From Gracilaria caudata (Eukaryota; Rhodophyta; Florideophyceae; Gracilariales; Gracilariaceae): DNA of 13,362 nt. Of this stretch, positions 1 to 7,397 are shown piece after piece. The notes beneath the pieces are model-generated. The model had not been told where the DNA came from and did not search any database. It saw only the letters and a list, made by a program, of their open reading frames with translations. The position numbers and the translations under genes are program-made. The stretch is taken from positions 1 through 13,362 of the forward strand of contig JASCIV010000727.1 of the NCBI GenBank assembly GCA_030374735.1, in the 5' to 3' direction. How positions within the stretch are numbered: the stretch's first letter is position 1; each line of letters starts with the position of its first letter.

Positions 1-60
1 GGAGGGGGCAGGGGGGAGGGGAAGGGGAGAAGGGGAGGCGGTAGTAGGGGGGCGGCGGCG
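1..60. other. G-rich polypurine tract with G-quadruplex potential
   Basis: The plus strand is almost pure G/A for about 50 bases and contains at least five runs of four or more G separated by one to five bases, which meets the usual G-quadruplex pattern. It lies downstream of the HIG1-domain gene, whose mRNA-sense strand is therefore C-rich here. A simple-sequence origin is equally possible. Confidence 0.5.
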
Positions 61-107
61 CCGTGGCGCAGCTTTGATGGGGGGCTGCGCCGGATCACGG
101 GCGGCGG

Positions 108-135
108 GCGCGCGAAAGCGCGCGCGCTTTTTATT
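108..135 (-). promoter_or_regulatory. AATAAA overlapping the HIG1 stop codon, followed by a GC hairpin
   Basis: On the minus strand AATAAA (130-135) contains the TAA stop of the HIG1 gene (131-133). Immediately downstream in the transcript is a 6-bp GCGCGC stem (108-113 with 118-123) around a four-base loop. This could be a polyadenylation signal with a compact 3' UTR structure. The hexamer may not be the signal used in this organism. Confidence 0.35.
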
Positions 136-478
136 GCGCAGCGTTTTGCGTGCGCGCCACTGACGCACCCAGCACGCCGAGCGTGGCCGCCTGCGCCATC
201 ACGCGCGCGCGCATCATCGTCTGCGACAGGCGCGTGTTGCCGGCGCGGAACGCCAGCAGCCCCACGCCCAGCACGGCGGCCGTGGCCAGCGCGCCGGCCG
301 GCACCAGCGGGTTCTTGCGCAGCAGCGAGAAGTCGCGCGGCGCCGGCAGCGCCGCGTCGAACGATGGCGTCACGTCACTGTCCGCAAGCTCATCGTAGTC
401 GTGCTCGGGCGCGCGCGTGAGGATGATGCGCGACGGGCGCTCAGCGGCGGCGCTCTCCTCGGCGTGATCGGCTCCCAT
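131..478 (-). CDS. HIG1-domain mitochondrial inner-membrane protein (Rcf1/HIGD type)
   Basis: 115 residues starting at an ATG. Residues 1-50 are hydrophilic and acidic. A HIG1 domain follows: the segment RKNPLVPAG (about 54-62), a first hydrophobic helix (about 60-77), a loop FRAGNTRLSQ, and a second helix (about 90-107). The loop matches the family signature Q-X3-R-X-R-X3-Q exactly (QTMMRARVMAQ, about 86-96). Known members sit in the mitochondrial inner membrane and help assemble or modulate cytochrome c oxidase and respiratory supercomplexes. That role is carried over from the family and not shown here. Length and two-helix layout are normal for small HIG1 proteins. The gene is divergent from the glycosyltransferase at 679 and shares its short GC-rich upstream region. 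Its TAA stop overlaps an AATAAA hexamer. Codon use is extremely GC-rich, like its right-hand neighbour. Confidence 0.88.
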   Translation of the reverse strand: MGADHAEESAAAERPSRIILTRAPEHDYDELADSDVTPSFDAALPAPRDFSLLRKNPLVPAGALATAAVLGVGLLAFRAGNTRLSQTMMRARVMAQAATLGVLGASVARTQNAAQ

Positions 479-566
479 CGGCGGGTGGTTGCGGATTCTC
501 TCGGGTCGGTGGCAGGCACGGGCGCCGCAGCAAAAGGTACACTGGTGCGACGGGGCGACGGTGCTG

Positions 567-578
567 CGCCACGTGGCG
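567..578. promoter_or_regulatory. 12-bp palindrome with G-box core in a divergent promoter
   Basis: CGCCACGTGGCG is a perfect 12-bp palindrome centred on CACGTG, the G-box/E-box core recognised by many bZIP and bHLH factors. A second ACGTGG half-site lies nine bases further on (582-587). It sits in the 200-bp interval (479-678) between the ATGs of two divergent genes, so it could serve both. No TATA-like element is visible in the interval. Confidence 0.45.
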
Positions 579-678
579 ACGACGTGGGTGGCGGTGTGCG
601 TTTCGGTTTGGGTTGACGCTGCGGCGGGCGGGCGCGGCGAGTTGCGGCCGGAGCGGGGTGGAGAGTGCGCGTGGTGCG

Positions 679-1959
679 ATGAAGACCAAGACGAAGGCTG
701 AGACCAGGACGATCGCTTCGACGACGAGCTCGAGGAGGGCGCGCCGGCGACGACGACGCGCGGCGCTGCTGCTGTTAAGTGCTGCGCTGCTGCTGCTGCT
801 GGCAGTGGTGTGCGGCGCGCTTGCGGCCACCCGCACGCGTGGCGCGCGTGTGCGCATTCAGCGAGCGGCTGAGCGTGTCGCGCTGCCGCTGCCGCGCTCG
901 GCGCGACGTGTGGTTGTTCTCACCGCCGTCAACTTTGCGTTTCGACACTACGTGCTCAACTTGGTGTGCTCGCTCTCGCGCGCCGGACTGTCGCCAAGCA
1001 ACCTGCTCGTGTTCTCGCTGGATGAGCGCGCGCATCGCTTCGTCAGCGCCGTCGGATTGGCCAGCGTGAGGCTCGATGACGACGACGACCACGGCGAGGA
1101 GGCCGTGTTCGGCACCAAGGAGTTCAACCTGCTTTCCAAGAGAAAGCTCGCTGCAGTCAAGGCCGTCCTGGACGCTGCGCTGGACGTGTTGTTCACGGAT
1201 GCTGACGTGGTGTGGTGTCGCGACGCCTTTCCGCACGTGGCGCGCCTAGTAGATGACGCACCGTCTGATTTACTGGTGCAGACAGCGTGGCCGCGCAGCT
1301 TGCTCAACTCCGGTTTCTACTACGTGAGGTCGAACAAGGCTACGCGCGCCCTGTTCGACGCCTTCCTCGGCTTTCCGGAGGACTCGGAAAATGATCAGGT
1401 TGTGTTCAATCGCGTTATGTGCAACCCCAAGTTTGGCGGTTCTCCCGTTGCCAACCTCAGCGCCGAGTACTCGCACGACGCTGTGACCACTGCGCGTGGC
1501 GCGCGTCCATTGGGATGTCGCTGGCGTGACGCTACTGCCCATCTGCTCCCGCCCCATCTGTTTCCCACAGGCGGTGAGATTATTGATGGGGAGAAGATCT
1601 TCCACTTACAGAGGAAGCGCATCGTCGACATGTGCGAGAGTGGCTCTCCGCTCGTGTTGCATAACAATTGCATTCTCAGCGACAAGAAGTTGGCCAGGTT
1701 TATTGTGAAGGGCATTTGGTATGTGAACCCGGCCGTTATGGACGGCGATGACGACGAGCATGTAGAAAAGATCGGCTTCGAGGACGATGTTCCCGCCGAT
1801 GAGAATGATGGCGCGCAGTTCGATTTAAGCGACGAACATGACTTGCAACGCGTTTGCGGGCACCCCGTGCCGCCAACCCATGAAATGAGGCGTCGCTGCG
1901 GCGCGAGCAAATGTGGCGATGACGGCGATGTGCATCGCTTTCCAGAAATGGCCATTTGA
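679..1959 (+). CDS. GT77-like Golgi glycosyltransferase (nucleotide-diphospho-sugar transferase)
   Basis: 426 residues from the ATG at 679. The frame stays open upstream only to a TTG at 613, so 679 is the first usable ATG. It is a type II membrane protein: an Arg-rich cytosolic tail (eight of nine residues Arg near 19-27) and one Leu/Ala-rich anchor (about 28-48). The catalytic domain spans about 75-350. It shows the metal/nucleotide-sugar DxD motif in FTDADVVW (172-179, DAD at 174-176), LNSGFYYVRS (209-218), ENDQVVFN (237-244) and a late VLHNNC motif (about 326-331). These match the GT77/PF03407 pattern of plant and algal arabinosyl-, xylosyl- and galactosyltransferases. The sugar and acceptor cannot be read from sequence. 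The last 80 residues are acidic and Cys-containing with no assigned domain. The upstream region is shared with the HIG1 gene. A related nucleotide-sugar transferase family is possible. Confidence 0.85.
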   Translation: MKTKTKAETRTIASTTSSRRARRRRRRAALLLLSAALLLLLAVVCGALAATRTRGARVRIQRAAERVALPLPRSARRVVVLTAVNFAFRHYVLNLVCSLSRAGLSPSNLLVFSLDERAHRFVSAVGLASVRLDDDDDHGEEAVFGTKEFNLLSKRKLAAVKAVLDAALDVLFTDADVVWCRDAFPHVARLVDDAPSDLLVQTAWPRSLLNSGFYYVRSNKATRALFDAFLGFPEDSENDQVVFNRVMCNPKFGGSPVANLSAEYSHDAVTTARGARPLGCRWRDATAHLLPPHLFPTGGEIIDGEKIFHLQRKRIVDMCESGSPLVLHNNCILSDKKLARFIVKGIWYVNPAVMDGDDDEHVEKIGFEDDVPADENDGAQFDLSDEHDLQRVCGHPVPPTHEMRRRCGASKCGDDGDVHRFPEMAI

Positions 1960-2543
1960 TCCGCGCCTTGCGGTTTAACTCCCAGTGCTTCGCTGTGTTT
2001 TGCGCATGCTGACGTGTCTCCATCCACTCGCTGGGCCCCAAAAGGTTGTTTTCTCTAACTTCTACCCTTCGTTAACTTACAACTAAAGTGTGCGTGCGAC
2101 ACATGGACACACAGCTTTCATCATTCACGTTTGATGTTACGTCTGCCTCCGTCGTGTGCAGACTCGTAAGTGGGCAACATACTCGTTCACGCTATTGTTG
2201 ACCTCTTTTTCGCACGCGATAAAAAATCGTGCCATGTCAACATCTTACGAAGCGCTCAAATGTACAAATGGTGTCATCTGATTGAACGATGAAGGTGTGT
2301 GGAAAATCGAGAACCTTCACACTGGTACCGTCGTATCTTATGTGTACACTGCCCGCAACCTTGCACAGCCAAGGATTGGCCGCCATTTGCAAGCATTCCA
2401 GTGGACTTCTCGTCTCTCGGAACGCTAAGAATGTGCTATGCTCGCAAAGGTCGTTGTTCCCTGTTTTGGGATGGGATTGGCAGCAATTACATTTCGAATG
2501 CTCTTCCCATCCATGTAAACGTTATCCACTTTCTGAACTTCCA
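1960..2543. other. Intergenic region between two convergent genes, with nested inverted repeat
   Basis: Both flanking genes (GT77 and GT14) end here, so this should hold two 3' UTRs. A nested dyad occurs at 2197-2241: outer arms GTTGAC (2197-2202) and GTCAAC (2236-2241), inner arms GCACG-CG-AT (2212-2220) and ATCGTGC (2226-2232) around a five-A loop, with a 2-base bulge. Open frames at 2289-2547 show no family features and largely mirror the minus-strand gene. I see no gene here. Confidence 0.5.
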
Positions 2544-3956
2544 CTAATCTTCTTCGTCATCATCCCCGATAGTCTTCTCCAAGAAAGGCTCCGCATGCGC
2601 GGAAAACGACTTGGTCAAAGTTCTTTCATATTCTGCAACTCTTGCCCCGTCTACGGAATCCCCGATTCCTATCATTTCCCTCTCCACGCGCTCACAAAAC
2701 CTATTCATCCCTCTAATCTTACGTGTGAAGAATGCAGGCTCATTCCATATCTGCGGCCAAAACATCAACTCCCTCCCGTCCTCGTCCAACTCGTCCACCC
2801 AGAAGGGGTGTTGTCTCCGTCTCTTACCATCCGCACCAAGCGCAAAACTACCATTCGGCGCCACAAAGAATATGTGTCTCATATTGCTATCTATGACGGT
2901 GTCTCGAAAACGACTATTCCATAACATGCTGCCAAAGTAATGCTCGTCTGATGCATCGGAATACGCCAAAGCAATCAGAAGTTTCTTCGACTGTGAGTTC
3001 CTCAGCAAGAACTTCGTAAATCTTCTGCATAGAATGAACCACCCTGAGGACTTTGCTATCGTGAAATCCACATGGTCCGCCATTGGATTCCGCAAATGAG
3101 CACTCTCGTCTGGTGCATCAATTTCATAATTACCATGTCCAGTGAGATAACTTCCGTTCTCTGAATTCGTTGTCACTAGACCCGTGTCAATATAAAAGTG
3201 GCCAAGTCGTCGATTTGCATAAGATGCCCAAGTTCGACGGGGCTTCCACTCAACGAAGTTGGCGTTCCGTGTTCGATACAACAATTTCTTCATTATCTTT
3301 TGAGATGCTATCGGAAAGTCTGCACCGGAGAGATTGATGAAAAAGTCCCATTCACCCAGAGACAACAGCTTCTCTGCACCCGTGAGAAAGTTGAGCGTCA
3401 TTGTTATCCCTCTATAAGTAATGATTTCTGGCTTGAGGACAACAATATTCTCATGTCTATATGATATGCCCGAAGCCTGCAGAGTGTTCCTTAGTTCTTC
3501 TAGTTTTTGCCTCGCGTCTGATGCAGAGATTTTTGGGTCAAAGTGAAGAGCGTAGTAGTTGTCTCGATCATATAACGCACGCATCAACCGGGGAAGCAAG
3601 TGGTAATTGGCGGGTGACAGCTGGATTGCGTAAGCTAGACGGGCGGCGGAAACTGAGCTCGGAAGGAACCATTTGTACAAGACAAAGAAAAGAACAATGC
3701 AAGGGAGAAGGGTTAGTTCTCGATGCTTGCGCCAAGACCTTCGGCGATACTGTCCACGACAAGGCATGAGGTATTTCAATGAATGCGGCACAAGGACGGG
3801 TAAACATTTTGGGTTCAAGCCCGTCAAAATTACTTTCACTTCGCCGAGAAACCTTAGCGAAGAAGCAACTGCGGGATAGGCGTCAAATGTGTCTGCAGAG
3901 TATCTCCGTTTACCTCCGTTTGGATTACGCCTTCGGGGTACGAACAGCAGGCCCAT
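2544..3956 (-). CDS. GT14 glycosyltransferase (core-2/I-branching, xylosyltransferase-like)
   Basis: 470 residues from the ATG at 3956, which has a strong context (A at -3, G at +4). The frame is open to 4157 but only through a GTG. A second in-frame ATG at 3767 would give 407 residues with a short Arg-rich tail directly before the anchor, which suits a type II Golgi enzyme equally well. The membrane anchor is about 81-98. The GT14 domain is about 104-413: RLAYAIQLSPANYHLLPRLM, YYALHFDPK, DFFINLSGADFPI (204-216), FVEWKPRRTW (234-243), SGWFILCRRF (304-313) and DEHYF (337-341). Known GT14 enzymes add GlcNAc or xylose (peptide-O-xylosyltransferase, branching enzymes) and some plant members add glucuronic acid. 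The donor here is unknown. The C-terminus is very acidic. The 3' end faces the GT77 gene across 584 bp. Confidence 0.85.
   Translation of the reverse strand: MGLLFVPRRRNPNGGKRRYSADTFDAYPAVASSLRFLGEVKVILTGLNPKCLPVLVPHSLKYLMPCRGQYRRRSWRKHRELTLLPCIVLFFVLYKWFLPSSVSAARLAYAIQLSPANYHLLPRLMRALYDRDNYYALHFDPKISASDARQKLEELRNTLQASGISYRHENIVVLKPEIITYRGITMTLNFLTGAEKLLSLGEWDFFINLSGADFPIASQKIMKKLLYRTRNANFVEWKPRRTWASYANRRLGHFYIDTGLVTTNSENGSYLTGHGNYEIDAPDESAHLRNPMADHVDFTIAKSSGWFILCRRFTKFLLRNSQSKKLLIALAYSDASDEHYFGSMLWNSRFRDTVIDSNMRHIFFVAPNGSFALGADGKRRRQHPFWVDELDEDGRELMFWPQIWNEPAFFTRKIRGMNRFCERVEREMIGIGDSVDGARVAEYERTLTKSFSAHAEPFLEKTIGDDDEED
3795..3825. repeat. 6-bp inverted repeat in the 5' part of the GT14 gene
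   Basis: GACGGG (3795-3800) and CCCGTC (3820-3825) can pair across 19 bases. If translation starts at 3767 this hairpin lies in the 5' leader. If it starts at 3956 it is coding. The T-loop-like GGGTTCAAGCCC inside it is not part of a tRNA. Confidence 0.25.
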
Positions 3957-4669
3957 CCTATGCTTCGATCTTAGCTTCGACGTTTTTTGAAGCAATACAA
4001 AGATGATCGGGCCCGACTCATCTTTGTTTGATAACAAAACACCTGCATGTAACAAATAGTGCAGTGGCACCGGTAGCCCTTTCTCTATCAAGGAACAGAA
4101 GGGGAGTAAGCCAGTAATACACACTGCATTGCGCCCGTCACGGGATGGAAACAACACTGCGTCGCTCGAGTCGATTCTTGAAGGCTGATCGGTATATGAA
4201 TGAGAATGCCAAAAGGAAAGGCCACAACCTCGAAGATACCGAAACGAGTGAGATATCTACACTATCTCCCTTCTTTTCTACGGTGGAGCATATAGCCCCT
4301 GTTGCGAGCCTGTAGCACAATCCCGCAGAAACTGATTCTTACTCGGTATGTTGATCAACTTTTGGCCTTATCATAAGACGCGTAGTTTATCCTACGAGAC
4401 GCTTGAAGTTCAAATGGTACATTTTCAGGTCGACCAAGAAAAAGATTTCAATACCATTCAACGAAAGACTACTAGCGCGAAACACAAATCAGAACTGAGA
4501 AGCGGCCGAAGTGTTAGTACGAGAAAGAAGGTCAGCATGGGACATACAACTTCATCTTGATGCGCATCATATGTTTCCAAGTTCTGTGCAGTAGAAGGAT
4601 GCACCAAGCATTATGCTTCGTTCCCCGTGACCGATATGATTAAAGCAGAATCTGGAACAGGCTCTACAG

Positions 4670-4677
4670 TTTCCCGC
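4670..4677 (+). promoter_or_regulatory. E2F-like site TTTCCCGC
   Basis: TTTCCCGC matches the E2F/DP consensus TTTSSCGC and lies between divergent genes, about 500 bp upstream of the ATG at 5173. E2F/DP cell-cycle factors are conserved in algae. An eight-base match is expected by chance at this scale, so this is only a candidate. Confidence 0.2.
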
Positions 4678-4804
4678 GCGGTTGTCGACAACGCATGAAG
4701 AGCCATGTAATGCATATGAGTGGAATAGCCCCTGACCCCAACTCCATGTATATTGTTGAATTCGTCACTTCGCTGGTTAACCAGGGCCCATAGTAAGAGG
4801 TTTA

Positions 4805-4861
4805 CCCTTATTAAGGGACTACTTTCACGTACTCCATTTCGGGAAGCGCTGCAAAAGCGCT
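4805..4861. promoter_or_regulatory. Cluster of short palindromes upstream of the 5173 gene
   Basis: CCCTTA-T-TAAGGG (4805-4817) is a 13-base dyad. AGCGCT occurs twice (4845-4850 and 4856-4861), itself a palindrome, separated by GCAAA so the pair can also form a 6-bp hairpin. They lie 310-370 bp upstream of the ATG at 5173. They could be protein-binding dyads. No known factor is assigned. Confidence 0.25.
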
Positions 4862-5009
4862 TTGAATTCTCGATTGCTTGGTGTCTTCAGGTGATTGCAC
4901 GCCTCGAGTCAAAGTAACCATCTGTCATTCAACGGCCAGTCTAGAACGAATATGTGTCAATTCATGTAATCGACGTGTGCTTCTCGCAGGCGTCCCTGCA
5001 TATATCATT

Positions 5010-5082
5010 TGCTCGAAACTCACTGTGTGGTAAGGTTTATACGATAGAGCATTCTAACCTAGAGCGACCATAGTTTCGAGCA
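5010..5082. repeat. 11-bp perfect inverted repeat with nested 5-bp repeat
   Basis: TGCTCGAAACT (5010-5020) and AGTTTCGAGCA (5072-5082) are exact reverse complements separated by 51 bases. Inside, AGGTT (5033-5037) and AACCT (5056-5060) can also pair. The 73-base unit ends about 90 bp before the ATG at 5173, so it lies in the promoter or 5' UTR of that gene. Confidence 0.4.
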
Positions 5083-5172
5083 GAGGTCCGCTTATCTACG
5101 CAAAACCAGTGTTCTCGACATCAGCACACAGATATTACGTTGACTTCCTTATACTCCTCTCGAACAAGCACG

Positions 5173-7074
5173 ATGTGCGTAACTCGACTTTGGTCAATAG
5201 TGGTATTGATCGCGGTCATTCACAGTCGGCTAGCCTCTGGAAGAGCTCTGATGCCCGATATACGGAACTTACTGAATGGACATGAACTGCGGACACTACG
5301 TGAAGGCCATTTAGACGTGACGGAAAGAGACACAGGTTCAAAGGCGAAGCAGCCCGACTACTTCTCGAATAATACGTTGGAGATGTTGTTCAAAGACAAC
5401 AGGGTAACCGCCAGAATCGATTCCGCAGTTCTGGATGGAATCATGCTCAGTATGAGCGGCGTTGTGACATACAACCAGGCGACGTCTCATTCCAACATCA
5501 CTGACGAGGCAGATATGGCTGGCAAATCCGGAAGCTCCGCGCTCATACTTCAGGCAAAATTGGATGGCGAAAGCTTTCGACTCATGTGGATGAAACGTTC
5601 ATGCGCGTGTTCGTCGGACGCGAGGTTCGTGATTACCAGCGCAAACGAAGGAGATGAGGTGTGGGTGGCTGGCAGCACCACAGGACTAGACAATGGCGAA
5701 AGAGAGGTACTTGAATCGGGAATGGCTTTGATGCGATACAACTCGTCGGGAACTCAGTTGCTTCTGCGACAACTCGGAGCGGCTGGAGAGAAATACGACT
5801 GGGTAGGGTATACGTTGAACGCAAGAAACGGTAAAAGGAACGTGACTCTGGTCGGAAGTGCGAATGAAAAGAGGTACGAAGGAATGCAGAGTGCTCTGGT
5901 CGCTGAGATTGCGAATGAGAGTGGGGACATCTTGAAGTCCGTGCGAATCAGTGAGGGAGAAAACGTGGTGGGTGAGACGTTCTGGAATGCGAAGAGCATG
6001 AATGGCACGCTGTACGTGGTGGGAAAACGCAGTGTCCAAACGGGGTTGACACCGTCATCCACGCTAACGCTGACTAAGTTCGATACGGATACGATGCAAG
6101 TAGCCGGCGTACGCGAGTTTGACAACGAGTTGCAGAGAGCGATAGCGCTGTGCACGGACAGTGAAGGCGTTACAGCGAGCTATGTGGCGCGAAACAACAA
6201 TCAGGGGCATGTGATTGTGGAAGAGATGGACGATAAACTGGTGAAGACGAATCGAACCAAGGTGAAAATCCAGCGCGACGTGGAGTTCCAAAAGGCGGTG
6301 CGGTCGGCGATGGCTGCATGTGACACGACGAACAGTCCGCCAGTGCTGCTGATGAACACGGCGGAGGCGCTGAATCAGTCGGCACCGGACTGGGAGGAGA
6401 AACGAAAGCTGAACAACCAACGACCGGCGCTGCTGATCGTGAACAACAGCAAGTTTCTGTCGATCTCGCAGTCGCAACGCAGCACCGAATGGGTGGCGTC
6501 CGGCATGGTGGGCAGAAGCGGCAGCCCCAACTGGCTCATATTCGGCAGGACGGGCGCCGGAAAGCCGCTGCTATCCAGCGGCATGGTCATGCAACCGGAT
6601 CAAAGGGCCGCCACGCCATCGCCGTTGCCCAACGTCACGACGACGGGTACAGAGTGCATCGGCGAGGAAACGACCATCTCCGGCACGCCCGTGACAGACA
6701 TCATCCGCGAGCACGAGCAGATGCGGCTGCAACGTCACCCGCTGCGACGACGCGCGCTGCTGGCGGATACGTTGTGTCGGCGCATCGGCGCGGACGTGCT
6801 GTGCGCGACGGAGCAGCACGTGGTGCGCGTGCGCGACGAGACGCTGTTCATGCGCGAGTGGTGCGCGCGCACGCGCGACTGTGAACGACGTCGTCAACGC
6901 GTGCTCAACTTCAAGGCGCCGTGTGGCGTCACTCTGCCCGCGACCGCGGACGGTGCGCGGTTGACGATGCACGCGGGGCACGCGCCGCACGCGCACATGG
7001 TCGAGCGCGCTGAGTGCCGTCTGCAGAGCCGCTCCGCGGCACACCGCGCCTGGTGGTGGCTCAGCACGCTCTGA
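5173..7074 (+). CDS. Secreted protein with beta-propeller-like repeats and Cys/Arg-rich tail
   Basis: 633 residues from the ATG at 5173 (A at -3). The frame opens slightly earlier only with a TTG. Residues 1-24 form a signal peptide (hydrophobic WSIVVLIAVIHS, then small residues). About six repeats of 45-55 residues follow (approx. 123-171, 184-230, 238-286, 297-341, 346-399, 418-460). The best ones run from a strand like ALxxxLDxxG to a closing strand such as EVWVAGSTTG, NVTLVGS or TLYVVGK. This is the pattern of SBBP/delta-60 type beta-propellers and suggests a six-bladed fold, possibly for binding. About ten N-X-S/T sequons support secretion. A Ser/Thr/Pro linker (about 475-493) leads to a basic tail with seven Cys (about 495-615). 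There is no C-terminal anchor. Third-position GC climbs sharply in the last 500 bp. I cannot name a specific family, and function is unknown. Confidence 0.75.
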   Translation: MCVTRLWSIVVLIAVIHSRLASGRALMPDIRNLLNGHELRTLREGHLDVTERDTGSKAKQPDYFSNNTLEMLFKDNRVTARIDSAVLDGIMLSMSGVVTYNQATSHSNITDEADMAGKSGSSALILQAKLDGESFRLMWMKRSCACSSDARFVITSANEGDEVWVAGSTTGLDNGEREVLESGMALMRYNSSGTQLLLRQLGAAGEKYDWVGYTLNARNGKRNVTLVGSANEKRYEGMQSALVAEIANESGDILKSVRISEGENVVGETFWNAKSMNGTLYVVGKRSVQTGLTPSSTLTLTKFDTDTMQVAGVREFDNELQRAIALCTDSEGVTASYVARNNNQGHVIVEEMDDKLVKTNRTKVKIQRDVEFQKAVRSAMAACDTTNSPPVLLMNTAEALNQSAPDWEEKRKLNNQRPALLIVNNSKFLSISQSQRSTEWVASGMVGRSGSPNWLIFGRTGAGKPLLSSGMVMQPDQRAATPSPLPNVTTTGTECIGEETTISGTPVTDIIREHEQMRLQRHPLRRRALLADTLCRRIGADVLCATEQHVVRVRDETLFMREWCARTRDCERRRQRVLNFKAPCGVTLPATADGARLTMHAGHAPHAHMVERAECRLQSRSAAHRAWWWLSTL

Positions 7075-7397
7075 CCCAAGAGCCTCGTAGCGTTCTGCCT
7101 CGCACTATGAAGTTCGTGGCCGCTTCGTAGCCTCTGACGGTCAGAGTCCGACTGACCCGAGTAATAATAATGTTAGTCTATGGACGAACTGCCGCATTAA
7201 ATTAATAACTCGCTGTAAGCTTCTTCGCCAGTCAAGCAAAATAACTCATTCCAAACAAACGGGTTACCCCAAACAAACCCGCCGCGACGCATCGGCGGAT
7301 CACAAGCCCGGCCAGTTTCGTCACCCGCCGTCTTCCCTCCCAAAAGCGCCCTCTCACCCCACAACACTTCGCGACGATAGCAATCAAGTTCTGAAAA
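7075..7397 (+). promoter_or_regulatory. Upstream region of the 7398 gene, with 15-bp dyad
   Basis: This 323-bp interval separates two same-strand genes. It contains CTCTGAC-G-GTCAGAG (7132-7146), a perfect 7+7 dyad carrying TGAC/GTCA half-sites of bZIP type with one base more than a CRE spacing. A pyrimidine-rich leader (about 7320-7365) precedes the ATG, as in many strongly expressed eukaryotic genes. No TATA box is evident. Confidence 0.35.

Larger units (their letters stand above)
3957..5172. other. Divergent intergenic region, no gene seen
   Basis: About 1.2 kb between the divergently transcribed GT14 gene and the secreted propeller gene. A 70-codon frame at 4348-4560 starts with ATG but is Lys/Ser/Thr-rich, with no family features, and is probably chance. 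Short dyads and one E2F-like site are listed separately. I see no tRNA, rRNA or transposon signature. Confidence 0.45.

Noticed and set aside
613..678. N-terminal extension of the GT77-like protein
   Set aside because: It begins with TTG, has no ATG before 679, and the basic tail plus anchor already follow the ATG at 679.
2289..2940. Plus-strand frames opposite the 3' end of the GT14 gene
   Set aside because: The opposite strand encodes a clear GT14 domain. These frames lack any motif.
3805..3830. tRNA-like T-loop (GGGTTCAAGCCC)
   Set aside because: No matching D-arm, anticodon arm or 7-bp acceptor stem around it on either strand.
4348..4560. 70-codon plus frame
   Set aside because: Short, no family features, and its composition is as expected of non-coding sequence.
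6489..6884. 131-codon plus frame inside the secreted-protein gene
   Set aside because: Out-of-frame Arg/His/Ala-rich translation caused by high GC.
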